Shown here: positions 1 to 9,560 of the stretch, one piece after another
Layout: each line of letters begins with the position of its first letter
How positions within the stretch are numbered: the first letter of the stretch is position 1
DNA from: Simmondsia chinensis
Taxonomy: Eukaryota > Streptophyta > Magnoliopsida > Caryophyllales > Simmondsiaceae
NCBI GenBank assembly: GCA_018398585.1
Contig: JAGTTD010000013.1
Span: 12,871,237 to 12,935,236 of the forward strand
Direction: 5' to 3'
DNA length: 64,000 nt
Notes under the pieces: model-generated
What the model was told of the DNA's origin: nothing
Seen by the model: only the letters and a program-made list of their open reading frames with translations
Databases searched by the model: none
Program-made: the position numbers and the translations under genes

Positions 1-292
1 GCTTCAAACCCACCGCCTATGGCCCTGTTTTCGTCCGTACAACACAAACACCCCCTCAACTGTCTATATTAGTCTTACCTGCATTTGCCCCTCAATTTAA
101 AACCCTTTTCTTGGCATTATGTTTGTCAACGTTTTCTTATTGACTTAAGAATTAAATCTTAAAAATGAATTTTCAACTTTTTTTTTTTGATTTTTTCAAG
201 GTTAAGAAGTCAGTAAAAATAAAAAAATAATTAATTAATTATTTTTACAATCTAGTTTTTATTTTATAAAAAAATTAAATTATAAATAAAAG
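1..292. other. AT-rich intergenic DNA, no gene seen
   Basis: This stretch is AT-rich with homopolymer runs and short A/T repeats. I see no coding frame, RNA gene or clear element boundary in it. Confidence 0.5.
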
Positions 293-757
293 GATACTAT
301 TCAAAAAAAACCTCGACCTTTCAATTTCATCGAAAACGCATCGTACTATTGATCAAAATTAATATAACCCTCCCTCCCTCAACTTCTAGTTTAATCAAAG
401 ACGCCCCCCTAAACTATTGGCTAAAATGAACGTTGACAAGCGTCAAACTATTGACCAAAATTTAAAGTTTGGAATAACTCAAAAATATTTTAAAATCATA
501 TGGCATCTATAAAGTATACATCATAAAAAAGTTGTAACTCATATGGTGGGGGCTTTGTTTAATATGCGGGAAGTCTGGGGCTCGAATCTTCCCACCCTCA
601 TAGTGTAAAATTTAATTTTGGGGGGTTCCGAGCCGGCCTGGCCCACTGGCCACCTCTAGACCAACAGTTCAAGGGATGTCTTTGATGAATAGAAAGTTCG
701 GGGGTTTACTTTGATTTAGACCAATAGTTTCGGGGGTATTTTGAATATTGTCCTAAA
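293..757. repeat. fold-back (inverted-repeat) element
   Basis: The left arm begins with GGATACTATTCAAAA and contains a stretch about contrasting 'CCCCC' blocks and ATCAAAG. The right arm, read on the minus strand, begins GGACAATATTCAAAATACCC and repeats the same order of motifs (ACTATTGGTC, ATCAAAG, CCCCC). The arms are therefore diverged inverted repeats of about 130 bp each. The centre (about 530-640) holds a short tRNA-like segment. I see no coding capacity. This is a non-autonomous element of unknown superfamily, and its exact ends are uncertain. Confidence 0.55.
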
Positions 758-914
758 TAAAATATCATACGAAACAAATTTTTTTTTTTTTTTTTGAAAA
801 GATAGCACTTAGAATAAAATCGGCGAACCCACCGAAGCGGAGTCCAAGAAAGTCCACTACAGTAGGGAAAAAAAATAAAATAAACATAGCAATAAATCCC
901 AAAACACCTCGATA

Positions 915-1218
915 ATTACTATCAAGAAACCAACTTTCTTAAAAGTTTAAGTTAATAGATGAAGGCTCAAAAATAGCTTTATACTCTAATATGCCCCTCA
1001 TGCGAATGCTCATTGGGCTTGAAGCATGGATAGTGCACATGTCCATCTTATAACTTATGCTTAAATCGTTTTTAATATTGAAATTGGGGATTGTTGAAGT
1101 TTGAACTTGTGACCACTTAGTCTAGAAAGCTCTGATACCATGTCAAGAAAGCAACTATCTTAAAAGGTTAAGGTCAATGGTGAAAACCCAAGAATAGTTT
1201 TTATACTCTAACAATTAC
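915..1218 (-). mobile_element. TRIM (terminal-repeat retrotransposon in miniature), complete
   Basis: Two direct repeats of 72-73 bp (920-991 and 1141-1213) lie 149 bp apart. On the minus strand each LTR starts TGTTAGAGTATAAA (the lower copy has mutated termini) and ends CTTGACA. Directly inside the upper LTR is GCTCTGATACCA (1129-1140), the complement of the initiator-tRNA-Met primer-binding site TGGTATCAGAGC. A purine-rich tract, GAGGGGCA on the minus strand, abuts the lower LTR. The element is flanked by a perfect 5-bp duplication, ATTAC at 915-919 and 1214-1218. There is no coding capacity, as is usual for TRIMs, so movement would depend on enzymes from other LTR elements. Confidence 0.9.
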
Positions 1219-1294
1219 CACCATGTGAACCGCTAAAGTATAAAAACATGTCCAACACGCGTATACGCCTATTTCACACCAACTTTTCAATAAA

Positions 1295-1560
1295 TTTAGA
1301 GAAAATTTGGTTTAGTACCATGGGGTTTTGAAATTTTTTGAGGTACCTAAACTTTAGTAGCTTTTTTTTTTCAAGTACCCTTTGCTTAATTCCATTAAGA
1401 TTCCGTTAGTAAAAGGTACTTGAAAAAAAGTTACCAAAGTTCAAGGTGTCTCGAAATATTTCAAAACCTCAGGATGCCTGAAAAATATATTACCAAATCT
1501 CAAGATACCTTAAAAATATATTACCAAACCACATGGTACCCGAACTAAATTCTCTCTAAA
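1295..1560. repeat. fold-back element, copy 1 of a local family
   Basis: The left end TTTAGAGAAAATTTGGTTTA is matched by the right end, which reads TTTAGAGAGAATTTAGTT on the minus strand. The interior has repeated AGGTACC(T)-type motifs facing inward from both arms. It is about 266 bp and non-coding. Related copies lie near 2235-2482 and inside the MITE near 6003-6455. Confidence 0.6.
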
Positions 1561-1624
1561 ATTAACCTTCTAAACCAAATAGGAAAAGAAATTCTCAAGA
1601 AGAGAGGCACTTCTAATTGAAGAT

Positions 1625-1971
1625 ATTTTGGTTTTGTTTGGTATTCAGGAAGTAAACGTAGAGAATTAGAAATTTATAGGAAGTATATATTTTGGTTCTT
1701 GCTTGGTTGGTAGGAAGTAGGTAGAATGCAGCAAGTGAAAATTGCTAAGTAATTTTCAGCTCCTTCAAATTGTAGAAAATAACCTACAAAACCTTGTAAG
1801 TAAGTTTTAATTCCTTCATTTTTTTAATTATCCTCCCCAAACAAGTTCTATTTCTTATTTTGGTAACTAAATATGAGTTACTTACTTCCTAGAAAGTTGA
1901 TACAGGAATTGAATTTCCATGAAACACAACTTCCCTCATGAATTCAATTCATATGATAATCAAACGAGGCC
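1625..1971. mobile_element. possible degenerate Tourist-like MITE
   Basis: The right end is GGCCTCGTTTGATTATC on the minus strand, followed outside by TTA, as in PIF/Harbinger MITEs. The left end (about 1627) has a weak counterpart, TTGGTTTTGTTTGGTATTC, with no clean TTA. The interior contains paired GGAAGTA motifs. Only the right boundary is convincing. Confidence 0.35.
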
Positions 1972-2234
1972 TTAGTTTGTCATTCTTATTTGTAATATAC
2001 AACTTCAAAGTAATAACTATTATTAGGTCTCACTTGGTGTATGTAATTTAAGCTTGTAATTGAGGTTGAACTAATTGTATTTAAGTCTATAATTCCAATT
2101 ATGTTAGGTTTATTTGTTAGGAAATTTCATTAAAATTAGGCTAACATGACACTAAAAACATTTAACTATGGAAAAAATATTACTTATAATTAAATTTTAA
2201 ATATTGAAAACAAATTTAAAAAAAAAATTATTTT

Positions 2235-2482
2235 TTGAAAAAATTTGGTTTAGGTACCCTAGGGTTGGTATATATTTTTCAAGTACTCTGAGATTTTGAA
2301 ATATTTTTGAGGTATCTTGAACTTTGCTAACTTTTTTTTTAAGGTACTCTCTAGTAACGGAACCCTAAGGACCTAAGCAAAGGGTACCTAAAAAAAAAAG
2401 TTACCAAAGTTTAGGGTAAACCTTAGGCTACTTGAAAAATATACTATCAAACTTCAGGATACCTGAACTAAATTTTTACATA
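2235..2482. repeat. fold-back element, copy 2 of a local family
   Basis: The left arm starts AAATTTGGTTTAGGTACC. The right arm on the minus strand starts AAATTTAGTTCAGGTATCC. The internal order of motifs (GAGGTATCTTGAA, a T run, AAGGTACT and their complements) is the same as in the element at 1295-1560, so these are two copies of one family. No coding frame is present. Confidence 0.6.
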
Positions 2483-2809
2483 AAATTAATATTTAAAACA
2501 TGCCCCAAACAATATATATATATATATTTTGTAATAATAGATTTAACAACTAAAATATAATTGACTTTAATATATTATTCCTAATAAATGCTGTGTAGAT
2601 TTACCCACGTACAATAGGATTCTCTAACAAAAAGAAAAACACATTAGGATTTTCTTATGAGATGTGCACCATTATTCATAAATTAAGTATTTTAAATTTT
2701 GAAACCTATTTTAATGTATAAGTAACTTATTTTTATATTTAGTAGAATATATAGAAAAATTAGTTTTACATTAAAATAATACTGTAATCGCGTCTATTTT
2801 TAAATAAAT

Positions 2810-2915
2810 ACTTACATTGAGTGGGGCGTTTTTTTTTTTTTGGATCACATACTTACATTGAGTGTTTTGTTTTGGATTTTTTGTTTTTTGGATCACATGC
2901 TTACATTGAATGTTA
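2810..2915. repeat. short tandem repeat of about 45 bp
   Basis: CTTACATTGAGTG followed by a T-rich block and GGATCACAT occurs twice in tandem, with a third partial start (CTTACATTGAATG) at about 2900. The copies differ mainly in the length of the T tracts, which suggests slippage. Confidence 0.6.
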
Positions 2916-3035
2916 ATGTATAGATTTCTTTTAAATGGTGTTAAAATACAATAAACACATTTCAATAAATTTTGCCAAGTAAAATAGTACAACAACAAAC
3001 CTAGTGCCATAAGGGTTCCTGGATACGCAGGCTCG

Positions 3036-3036
<1 letters not shown>

Positions 3037-3070
<34 letters not shown>
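3037..3070 (+). repeat. 34-base uninterrupted poly-G tract
   Basis: Thirty-four consecutive G residues lie in an otherwise AT-rich region, close to the 3' side of an RTE LINE remnant. Such a run could form G-quadruplexes. It is also the kind of sequence where read or assembly length errors are common, so the exact count should not be trusted. Confidence 0.9.
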
Positions 3071-3071
<1 letters not shown>

Positions 3072-3364
3072 AGGTGGTGTAGCCTTCCCACTTTATAGTG
3101 CTACCCTGAAGAGAGACTGTTTTCGAGGACCCCCAACCTGAGGAGTACATCATCATGGAATTATAAAATCCTAAAGTATGAGGTGAACATAGTTAGAGCA
3201 GTAAATAGCACAACCCAAGTACTACGAAGCACACTCAATAGAAGTTAGCTGCAGTCAAATAGCCAGTACGTATGCAAGTTGCACAAGTACACATATAGGA
3301 AAATAAGTGCACTAGTACGTGCCCCAAAGAGGATGTAAATACATCTAGAGACGTTAGTGCAAGC

Positions 3365-3931
3365 AATAATAGGATGCATTACTCTCGGCCGCTACATGGG
3401 CTACCCCTATGCTCGCTTTTCAGCCAGCTCTATCTAAGGCCATCTTCTCCCGTAAGTTTAGGTGGGTGAGGTCTTGTCGTATCATCTCTAACTATCTCTT
3501 CTTTGGCCTGCCTCTCCCTCTCCTCTCTAACATAGTATGTAGCTGTTCGCATCTCTTGACTTGGATAGTGGGCGGTCTCCTCTTAACATGACCGAACCAC
3601 CTCAAATGCTGTTCCCTTAATTTATCCTCAATCAAGGCCACACCCAATTTGCCTCTTATGACTAATTATATCCTTTCTTGTGTGTCCGCACATCTACCGC
3701 AGCATCCTCATCTTTGCTGCCTTCATCTTCTGTGTATGATGTTTGTTTCATTAACCAGCACTCTACCCCATAAGACATAGCCGGTCTCACTATCGTCTTA
3801 TAGTATTTTTCCTTTAGTTTTAGTGGGAACTTTCTATTACAGAGTACTTCAGAGGCTAGCCTACATTTATGCCAGCCTACTTTGATTTGGTTATTGACAT
3901 TCTCGTTAACTTCATCGTTCTGCTGAACCAT
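3365..3931 (-). pseudogene. RTE-type LINE reverse transcriptase, C-terminal remnant
   Basis: The first segment (3931-3662) reads VNNQIKVGWHKCRLASEVLC and then LKLKEKYYKTIVRPAMSYG and VECW, the characteristic region after the RT palm in plant RTE-like elements. It continues through IRGKLGVALIEDKLREQHL and RWFGHVKRR to RGRGRPKK and DLTHLNLREKMALDRAG, the usual C-terminal end of this protein family. At least one frame change and internal stops (for example after RPKKR) break it. The endonuclease and RT core are missing, as expected for a 5'-truncated LINE. It is a non-functional fossil. Confidence 0.8.
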
Positions 3932-4997
3932 GGACCAAGTAAAATAGTGTTCTTTTGAAATAGAATAAATTGCAGTTTAATATAAGTATTAGTAGGTTAA
4001 TAACCGAGTTGGGATAGTCTTGGCAAGTATAGTGGTGGCCTGGAAAGAAGAAATGGGCAAGCAGGACTCAACAATGCTTCTATCCATCTCAGACATATCT
4101 AGACTCACGAACTTGCTCGTTCATACTCAATATTCCTCCCACGTTGCCCTTAATTCTTGGATTAAATTATGTGCTCACGGAAGATCATCTAAGTCCACGT
4201 GCTATTTGCCCGTCCATGCACAACTAATCTTGTTCACCAAGCTTTGAACTGACACGAAAACACCTCCATTAATGTTTTGTGTTCAAAACCAGGAAACTTT
4301 TCTCACAAAACTAAACAAAAACTGTACTGCCATATTTTTCAAAAAATTAATGCTATGTGTCCCAATCCCTTAAATTGATTTTTTTTTGGGGTGAAGTTTT
4401 GGTGTCTATTTCTTTCAAAAGTGAGGGGATAGTGTTAAATTTTATATTTGCAATAGAGTTTTCTACATTTTACCTAAAACTACTCTATTAATTTCTTATA
4501 ATTTTTTTTTTCAGTAATTAATGAGCAAAGAGCTCGAAGAATAAAACATGGAGCACCTACAAAATGCTAGGTCTCGGAATTAATTATAATAATGATATTA
4601 AAGATCTAAAATATAAGAAAATATTTAAAATTTCTTTGAAAAAAATTTTAAAATAATATATAACATTAAGCATAGTAATTTTTGACAAAAATAAAATTTA
4701 AATTTGGTTAATAAATTTTTACCAAAGAAATACATGAAACAGAAAAAACAATTTGACAAAATTTAACAAATATTTTTTTGAAATTAAACAATTGTATTCA
4801 CTAGAAAAGACATAATGAATCTACGTATTATGTAGGGATAGAATAAAAATTTAAATAAAAAGATACTATAAATTTTATAAATTTATTTTTCTTTAAAAAT
4901 TTTACAAGTAATGTCCCATATGCTAGATTAGTAATATTATTATTTATTACAAAGGATTGAAAAAATTGCTTTCGAATAAATTATAGAAATCTCCATG
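3932..4997. other. intergenic, no gene recognised
   Basis: An open frame of 75 codons occurs at 4020-4247 on the + strand, but it matches nothing I recognise and has no supporting context. The remainder is AT-rich with no clear repeat boundary. Confidence 0.4.
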
Positions 4998-5557
4998 TAG
5001 GGGTGAACAAAAATCGGTTCGGACCGGTGGTCTGGACTGGACCGACTATATATCGGTCCGGTCCTCGGTCCTAGTGTATGGGCTTAATCGGTCTTCGATG
5101 TGGTCCGGTCCAAGACCAAAAAGCCCAAAGACCGGACTGAAGACCGGTCAATATCAATTACGCATTAAATATTTTGGGTAAATAATTTTAATATATAGTT
5201 AATATATGATGTATGTATTTAAAAATATTAAATCTTAGAAAATAAAATATTGACTATTTAAAGATTATATAAATATCCCGTATAATTAACATTAAATTAT
5301 ATATATAGTGTAAATTATACTATTATCGTTAATCTCTAATTTTTAACTTTTGTATATAGACGTTTTTCTTTTATAAATGCAATTGTTAGATAAAAATCGG
5401 TCAAAATCAGTTCGGTTCAGTCCGGACCGGTTTCTAACTGGTCTTGGACCAAATCGACCTGGTTTTAATTGGTCCGATCCTTGGTCTCATGATTTGACGT
5501 GCTTTGATCTTCAGTCCTGTCCGGTTCGTTCCTGTCTTGGACCAATGTGCACCCATA
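4998..5557. mobile_element. hAT-like non-autonomous element, 560 bp
   Basis: The left terminus TAGGGGTGAAC fits the hAT pattern (TAGGGNTG). The right terminus on the minus strand is TATGGGTGCAC. Both subterminal regions (about 5020-5150 and 5390-5545) are dense in GGTCCGGACCGG-type motifs in inverted arrangement, separated by an AT-rich centre. The flanks TCTCCATG (4990-4997) and TCCGCATG (5558-5565) form an imperfect 8-bp target duplication with 6 of 8 matches, which is the hAT size. No transposase frame is present. Confidence 0.7.
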
Positions 5558-5640
5558 TCCGCATGTCTTTTATCTAAAATAAATTTTTTTCCCCTAAAAT
5601 AAAATCTAAACCGACGAAATGATTATAAGAATTGTACTTA

Positions 5641-6679
5641 GGCTCCGTTTGTTTCAACGGAAAAGTAAATTCTAGGAAGTAGTTTTCTCATTTTCCGTCG
5701 TTTGTTGTGCATTTAGTGACGGAAAAAGTTTTCCAACAGAAAACGTTTTTCTCATTTGGGGGAAAAATGATTTCCCTTTTAAAATGAGGGAAGTCATGAT
5801 TCTAAGTGGCGCAAAAAATTCGCGATAATCATCATGTGGATCCCGATGGAATCGAAATAAATTAGACTGGACCGTGGACATTTAACATCATAATATCAGA
5901 TAAAAATTGGACTGAACGATTAAACGCAGCTTGAATGTTACTTTGTTATTATTGTAACAGAACAATTTTAATCATGCTGAATTGCTATATTATATTATAT
6001 AGCGAAATTCTCAAGGTGCCCCAAAATTAGCATTTGTTACATAGGTATCATGATGTTTCAGTAATATACAATGATATATCCTGAAGTTTAAAAGTATTGT
6101 CATGAATCAAGTATCTTTTGCCAAAATTTAGTGAATTTTAAATGAAAATTGTTGATATGAAACATGACAATAATGCGATAATTTCTTTTATATGAAAATG
6201 CTAACATGACACATTTTTGATAATAATTTTTGTCAAAAACTTAGACAATCTTTTGATAATATGGTCACAGTTTATATCACATCATTTTTTGGCGAAAATT
6301 AGCCAATTTTTTTTGAAAATTTACCGGATTCTAAAACTGTATAGATCTAAGTAATAATATTTCTTATCTTAGAGTACCTCTTTGTATATTTAAAATGACA
6401 TGATACTTACCTGATAAATGTTCAAACTTTAGGATACCTAAGAGATAGTTTTCCTAATTTACAAAGCAATAATAGTTAATTTATTTTTTGTAGTTATATG
6501 TTATATTGTTATCTATATTATCTTATTTAAAATATATAAGAAGACACTACAATATGGAATTAAGTTTTCCTTTGAAACAAATAAAGGAAAATCACATTCA
6601 GATTTTATATTTCCTAGGAAAACTTTTTCCAAAAAAAATCAATTTCTATAATCTAATTTTTGACAAAACAAACGGAGCC
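5641..6679. mobile_element. Tourist-like MITE (PIF/Harbinger type)
   Basis: A perfect 14-bp terminal inverted repeat, GGCTCCGTTTGTTT, bounds the element, with TTA on both sides (5638-5640 and 6680-6682) as the 3-bp target duplication. The two outer arms (GGAAAAG, TCCTAGGAA-type motifs) are loosely inverted copies. The extra length for a MITE is explained by a second fold-back element nested inside. No coding frame is present. Confidence 0.8.
6003..6455. repeat. fold-back element nested in the Tourist-like MITE
   Basis: The left arm CTCAAGGTGCCCC and the right arm CTCTTAGGTATCC (minus strand) are followed in both directions by similar spacing to GGTATCATG and AAGTATCATG. This resembles the fold-back family at 1295 and 2235 and is best read as an insertion inside the MITE. 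Confidence 0.5.
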
Positions 6680-6682
6680 TTA

Positions 6683-7470
6683 ATGTTCAACTTAATGCAT
6701 TAGGGTTAGATTATTTAGTTTTTAAAATGTTGTATTTAGATTTTTTATTTTTTATTATGGACGATTATCTGTTTTTGAGCTGAATGTCAAGAAGATTTGT
6801 CAGCCATTTAAATAATTAGTTTATATATTAACATGCATTATAAAAATTTAGATTATAAAGACATCTAATATTTTATAATGTAACTATTCTATTATTTAAA
6901 CCAATAAATTAGATTTTAGAATCACTTCTTAGCAAGGGATAAAAGCAATTAACTAGTTGAAATAAGTATCTAATAACTAGTATAACCATGTATGATGTAC
7001 GGAGCATGTTTACAATTTAAAAAAAAAATTAATATGTTATATTAGCATGTCTTCATTGTTTTAAACCTAAATTATCATTTATCACATTTTATTAATGTAG
7101 TAATTTTTTTTTCCATTGGAAAGTTAAATAGTAAACTTATGAGATTGTTAGGATAAAAAAATAAAGAGCTTTGGGGTGACAGAAACATTGCAATAATATA
7201 AGCACTAATAATTTATTTATATATTTTTTATAATAATATTCCTTAAAAATAAAAAAAATTATTTATTATTTTTATTATTAAACAGATAAGTAGAATACTT
7301 AAATTAACTATCCATAACATATGGATAAAGGATCGTCGGATGTGTGGGAACCCTGGAAGAGCCAAGCTGTTACCCAAAACACATAAAACTAAGAAAAAGA
7401 CACTTTTTTTGAACAACCCCAACACTCCATTCTCCTCTCCTCTCCCCCCATCCCCCTCCCCCTTTCACAC
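6683..7470. promoter_or_regulatory. region upstream of the WRKY gene
   Basis: About 0.8 kb of AT-rich DNA lies between the MITE and the pyrimidine-rich leader of the WRKY gene. It presumably contains the promoter. I could not place a TATA box or transcription start with confidence. The closeness of the MITE (about 880 bp before the ATG) means MITE sequence may contribute regulatory DNA. Confidence 0.35.
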
Positions 7471-7473
7471 TCT

Positions 7474-7478
<5 letters not shown>

Positions 7479-7515
<37 letters not shown>
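7479..7515 (+). repeat. CT microsatellite in the WRKY 5' leader
   Basis: A perfect CT dinucleotide run of 37 bases lies 44 bases upstream of the WRKY start codon, inside a longer pyrimidine-rich stretch starting near 7430. CT-rich leaders are common near plant transcription starts, and this run is likely length-variable. Confidence 0.85.
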
Positions 7516-7520
<5 letters not shown>

Positions 7521-7559
7521 AAATACTCAAATTCAACGATGCCCTGATTCTCTTTTAGA

Positions 7560-9136
7560 ATGGACACCCAAAAACCCTCAAAAACAACCAAACCTGAAGA
7601 ACAACAAACATCAGCAGCAGCAGAAGAATCATCAGCAAACATGGAGAATTCGATGCCTTTATTGTACACCGATCATATTGATAGTTTCATCTTTGACATC
7701 CCTTCAAGTGATGATTACATCTACGGCCTTAATTTTTCCTTACTGGATTCTATACAACCACCTCTGACGCCACTAGATCCGCCCTCAGAAGCGGTAAACA
7801 CGCCCAATTCGACGTCGTTTTCTGAGTCATCTTCCGAGGGTGTAAACGATGAGCAGCGGGTGAAGGAGAAAGAAGAGGAGCAAGAGCAAGAGCAGGAGCA
7901 GGACAAGTGTAAGCAACTGTAAGTGATAATTAATTAATCCCTTTTTGATTTGGTCAACAAAGGGGCCTGATTTAATGGGGGTGTTGACTTGTTGATTACG
8001 CGTTTTCTGACATTTTTATATTAGATTGAAAAGAATAATTAAAAGGGTGTTGGTTGTTGTGCATGTGGGTAAGGTTGAAGGTGAAGAAGAAGAAAGAGAA
8101 GAGAAAGAGAGAGGCAAGAGTTGCGTTCATGACAAAGAGTGATGTAGAACATCTTGACGATGGATACCGCTGGCGTAAGTACGGTCAGAAGGCCGTCAAG
8201 AATAGTCCCTTCCCCAGGTACTCCCCGTTAGCTTTTTTTTTTTTTTCGTCACAGATAAGTTCAAAAATCCTACCATATTACTTACGTTATTGCAAAGTTT
8301 ATTTGCAATGATTCATTATATACTGAATTAATTGTGACTTTGATTGTTTTTGGTTGGAATGTTCACACAAAAAAAAAAAAAAAAAAAAAAAAATGGTTGA
8401 AGGGACAAATTTTCTTTTTCTAAATATTTTTATTTAGGAATATTCTTTTGTTAAAAAAATTTATTTGTTTAATTTAGGAAGATGATTTTGTTATTTGTGT
8501 TTATATGAGATTTAGATTTCATCAAATTGAAGCTGAAGTAAATTTATGACATGACATTATAGAGAAAATATTTTTCATTACATAAGGAAAATGTCGGTCC
8601 TCCTTTTTTTTAAAGATGGTCAGTTTTTTCTCTATGAAATATAAAACAATTCCTAAACTTTAATTAGAGCTTTTTTTCGGTGTATATGCAGGAGTTACTA
8701 CCGGTGTACTACAGCAGCGTGTGGGGTTAAGAAGAGAGTAGAGCGCTCTTCCGAGGATCCCTCCATAGTGGTGACCACCTATGAAGGCCAGCACACCCAC
8801 CCCTGCCCCCTCATTTCCCGGGGAAGCCTTGGGCTCACTGGCCACTCCCCGACGTCCTCGCTTCTCCTCCCATCACCTCAGCACCACCACCACCACCACT
8901 TTCTCTACCATCCGCAGCAGCAGCAGCAATGTCTGCCCCCTTCTTCTCACAACCCAACACCCAGCTTGAGCTTCACTACTAATAATCTTAGCTTTAGCAG
9001 TACTAATTTTTTCCATCAAAAAAGGTACAGTGCTTCACAAGAGTCCATGTTGAGGGATCATGGGCTCCTCCAGGACATCGTACCATCGCAGATTCAAAAA
9101 GATCATCAAGAGCAGCCTCAAGAAGAGGAACATTAA
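7560..9136 (+). CDS. WRKY48: WRKY transcription factor, group IIc, WRKY48-like
   Basis: The product is a nuclear DNA-binding regulator recognising W-boxes (TTGAC). I model exons 7560-7918, 8074-8217 and 8692-9136, which join in frame to 315 codons. Exon 1 encodes an acidic Ser- and Glu/Gln-rich N-terminus. A basic Lys/Arg stretch (residues 122-135) precedes the WRKY domain. The heptapeptide WRKYGQK is at 153-159, and the zinc finger C173-X4-C178-X23-H202-X-H204 is complete. The second intron splits the Arg codon of PR/SYYRC, the conserved group IIc position. The C-terminus has His and Gln runs and ends with [15 protein letters not shown], the tail typical of WRKY48, which in Arabidopsis is a stress-induced negative regulator of basal defence. 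The first intron acceptor (8073) is weak, so that junction is the least certain. The orthology is from memory, not a search. Confidence 0.9.
7952..7989. promoter_or_regulatory. pair of inverted W-box cores in WRKY intron 1
   Basis: GGTCAA at 7952-7957 (TTGACC on the minus strand) and TTGACT at 7984-7989 lie about 30 bp apart within the first intron. TTGAC(C/T) is the WRKY binding core, so auto- or cross-regulation is plausible. Short motifs also occur by chance. Confidence 0.45.
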
Positions 9137-9560
9137 TTATAATATGTGGATCTCCGGTATTACTTATGCATCCTTCGTTCTCCCTTCAATCCAGATAGGC
9201 GATTGCATCCAATGCTGTTAGTTACTAACTTAAGTATGTAGTCATTAGAAATCAGCTTAGGGATTAGCTAGTACTTCATGACCATTTCATCAACACTCTC
9301 TGCATCTGCATCCAGCTCTTGGATATTAGAGGAGGTTGGGTTAAATTTCTTCTTTTCTTCTTTTTTTTTTATTTTTCTCCTTTTTTTCTGTTTCATTTGG
9401 GCTAGCTGGGTCACTGATTTTCTGTATATCCAGATCTGTTCTTGTAGTTTATATGGAGAAAGTGTGGTTAAGTTTGGTATATCTCTCTTGGGTTCTTCTC
9501 TGTCTTGTGGGTTGTGATTTCATGTGAAAGTAGACTTTAGGGTTAGGGTTTTCTGCAATG
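9137..9560 (+). other. WRKY 3' untranslated region (inferred)
   Basis: This T-rich sequence follows the stop codon. The open frame at 9278-9517 is low-complexity Ser/Phe and is not credible as a gene. I could not pick one poly(A) signal with confidence. Confidence 0.4.

Noticed and set aside
2771..3091. 106-codon minus-strand frame with a Pro run
   Set aside because: The Pro run is only the translation of the poly-G tract. Composition and context give no support for a gene.
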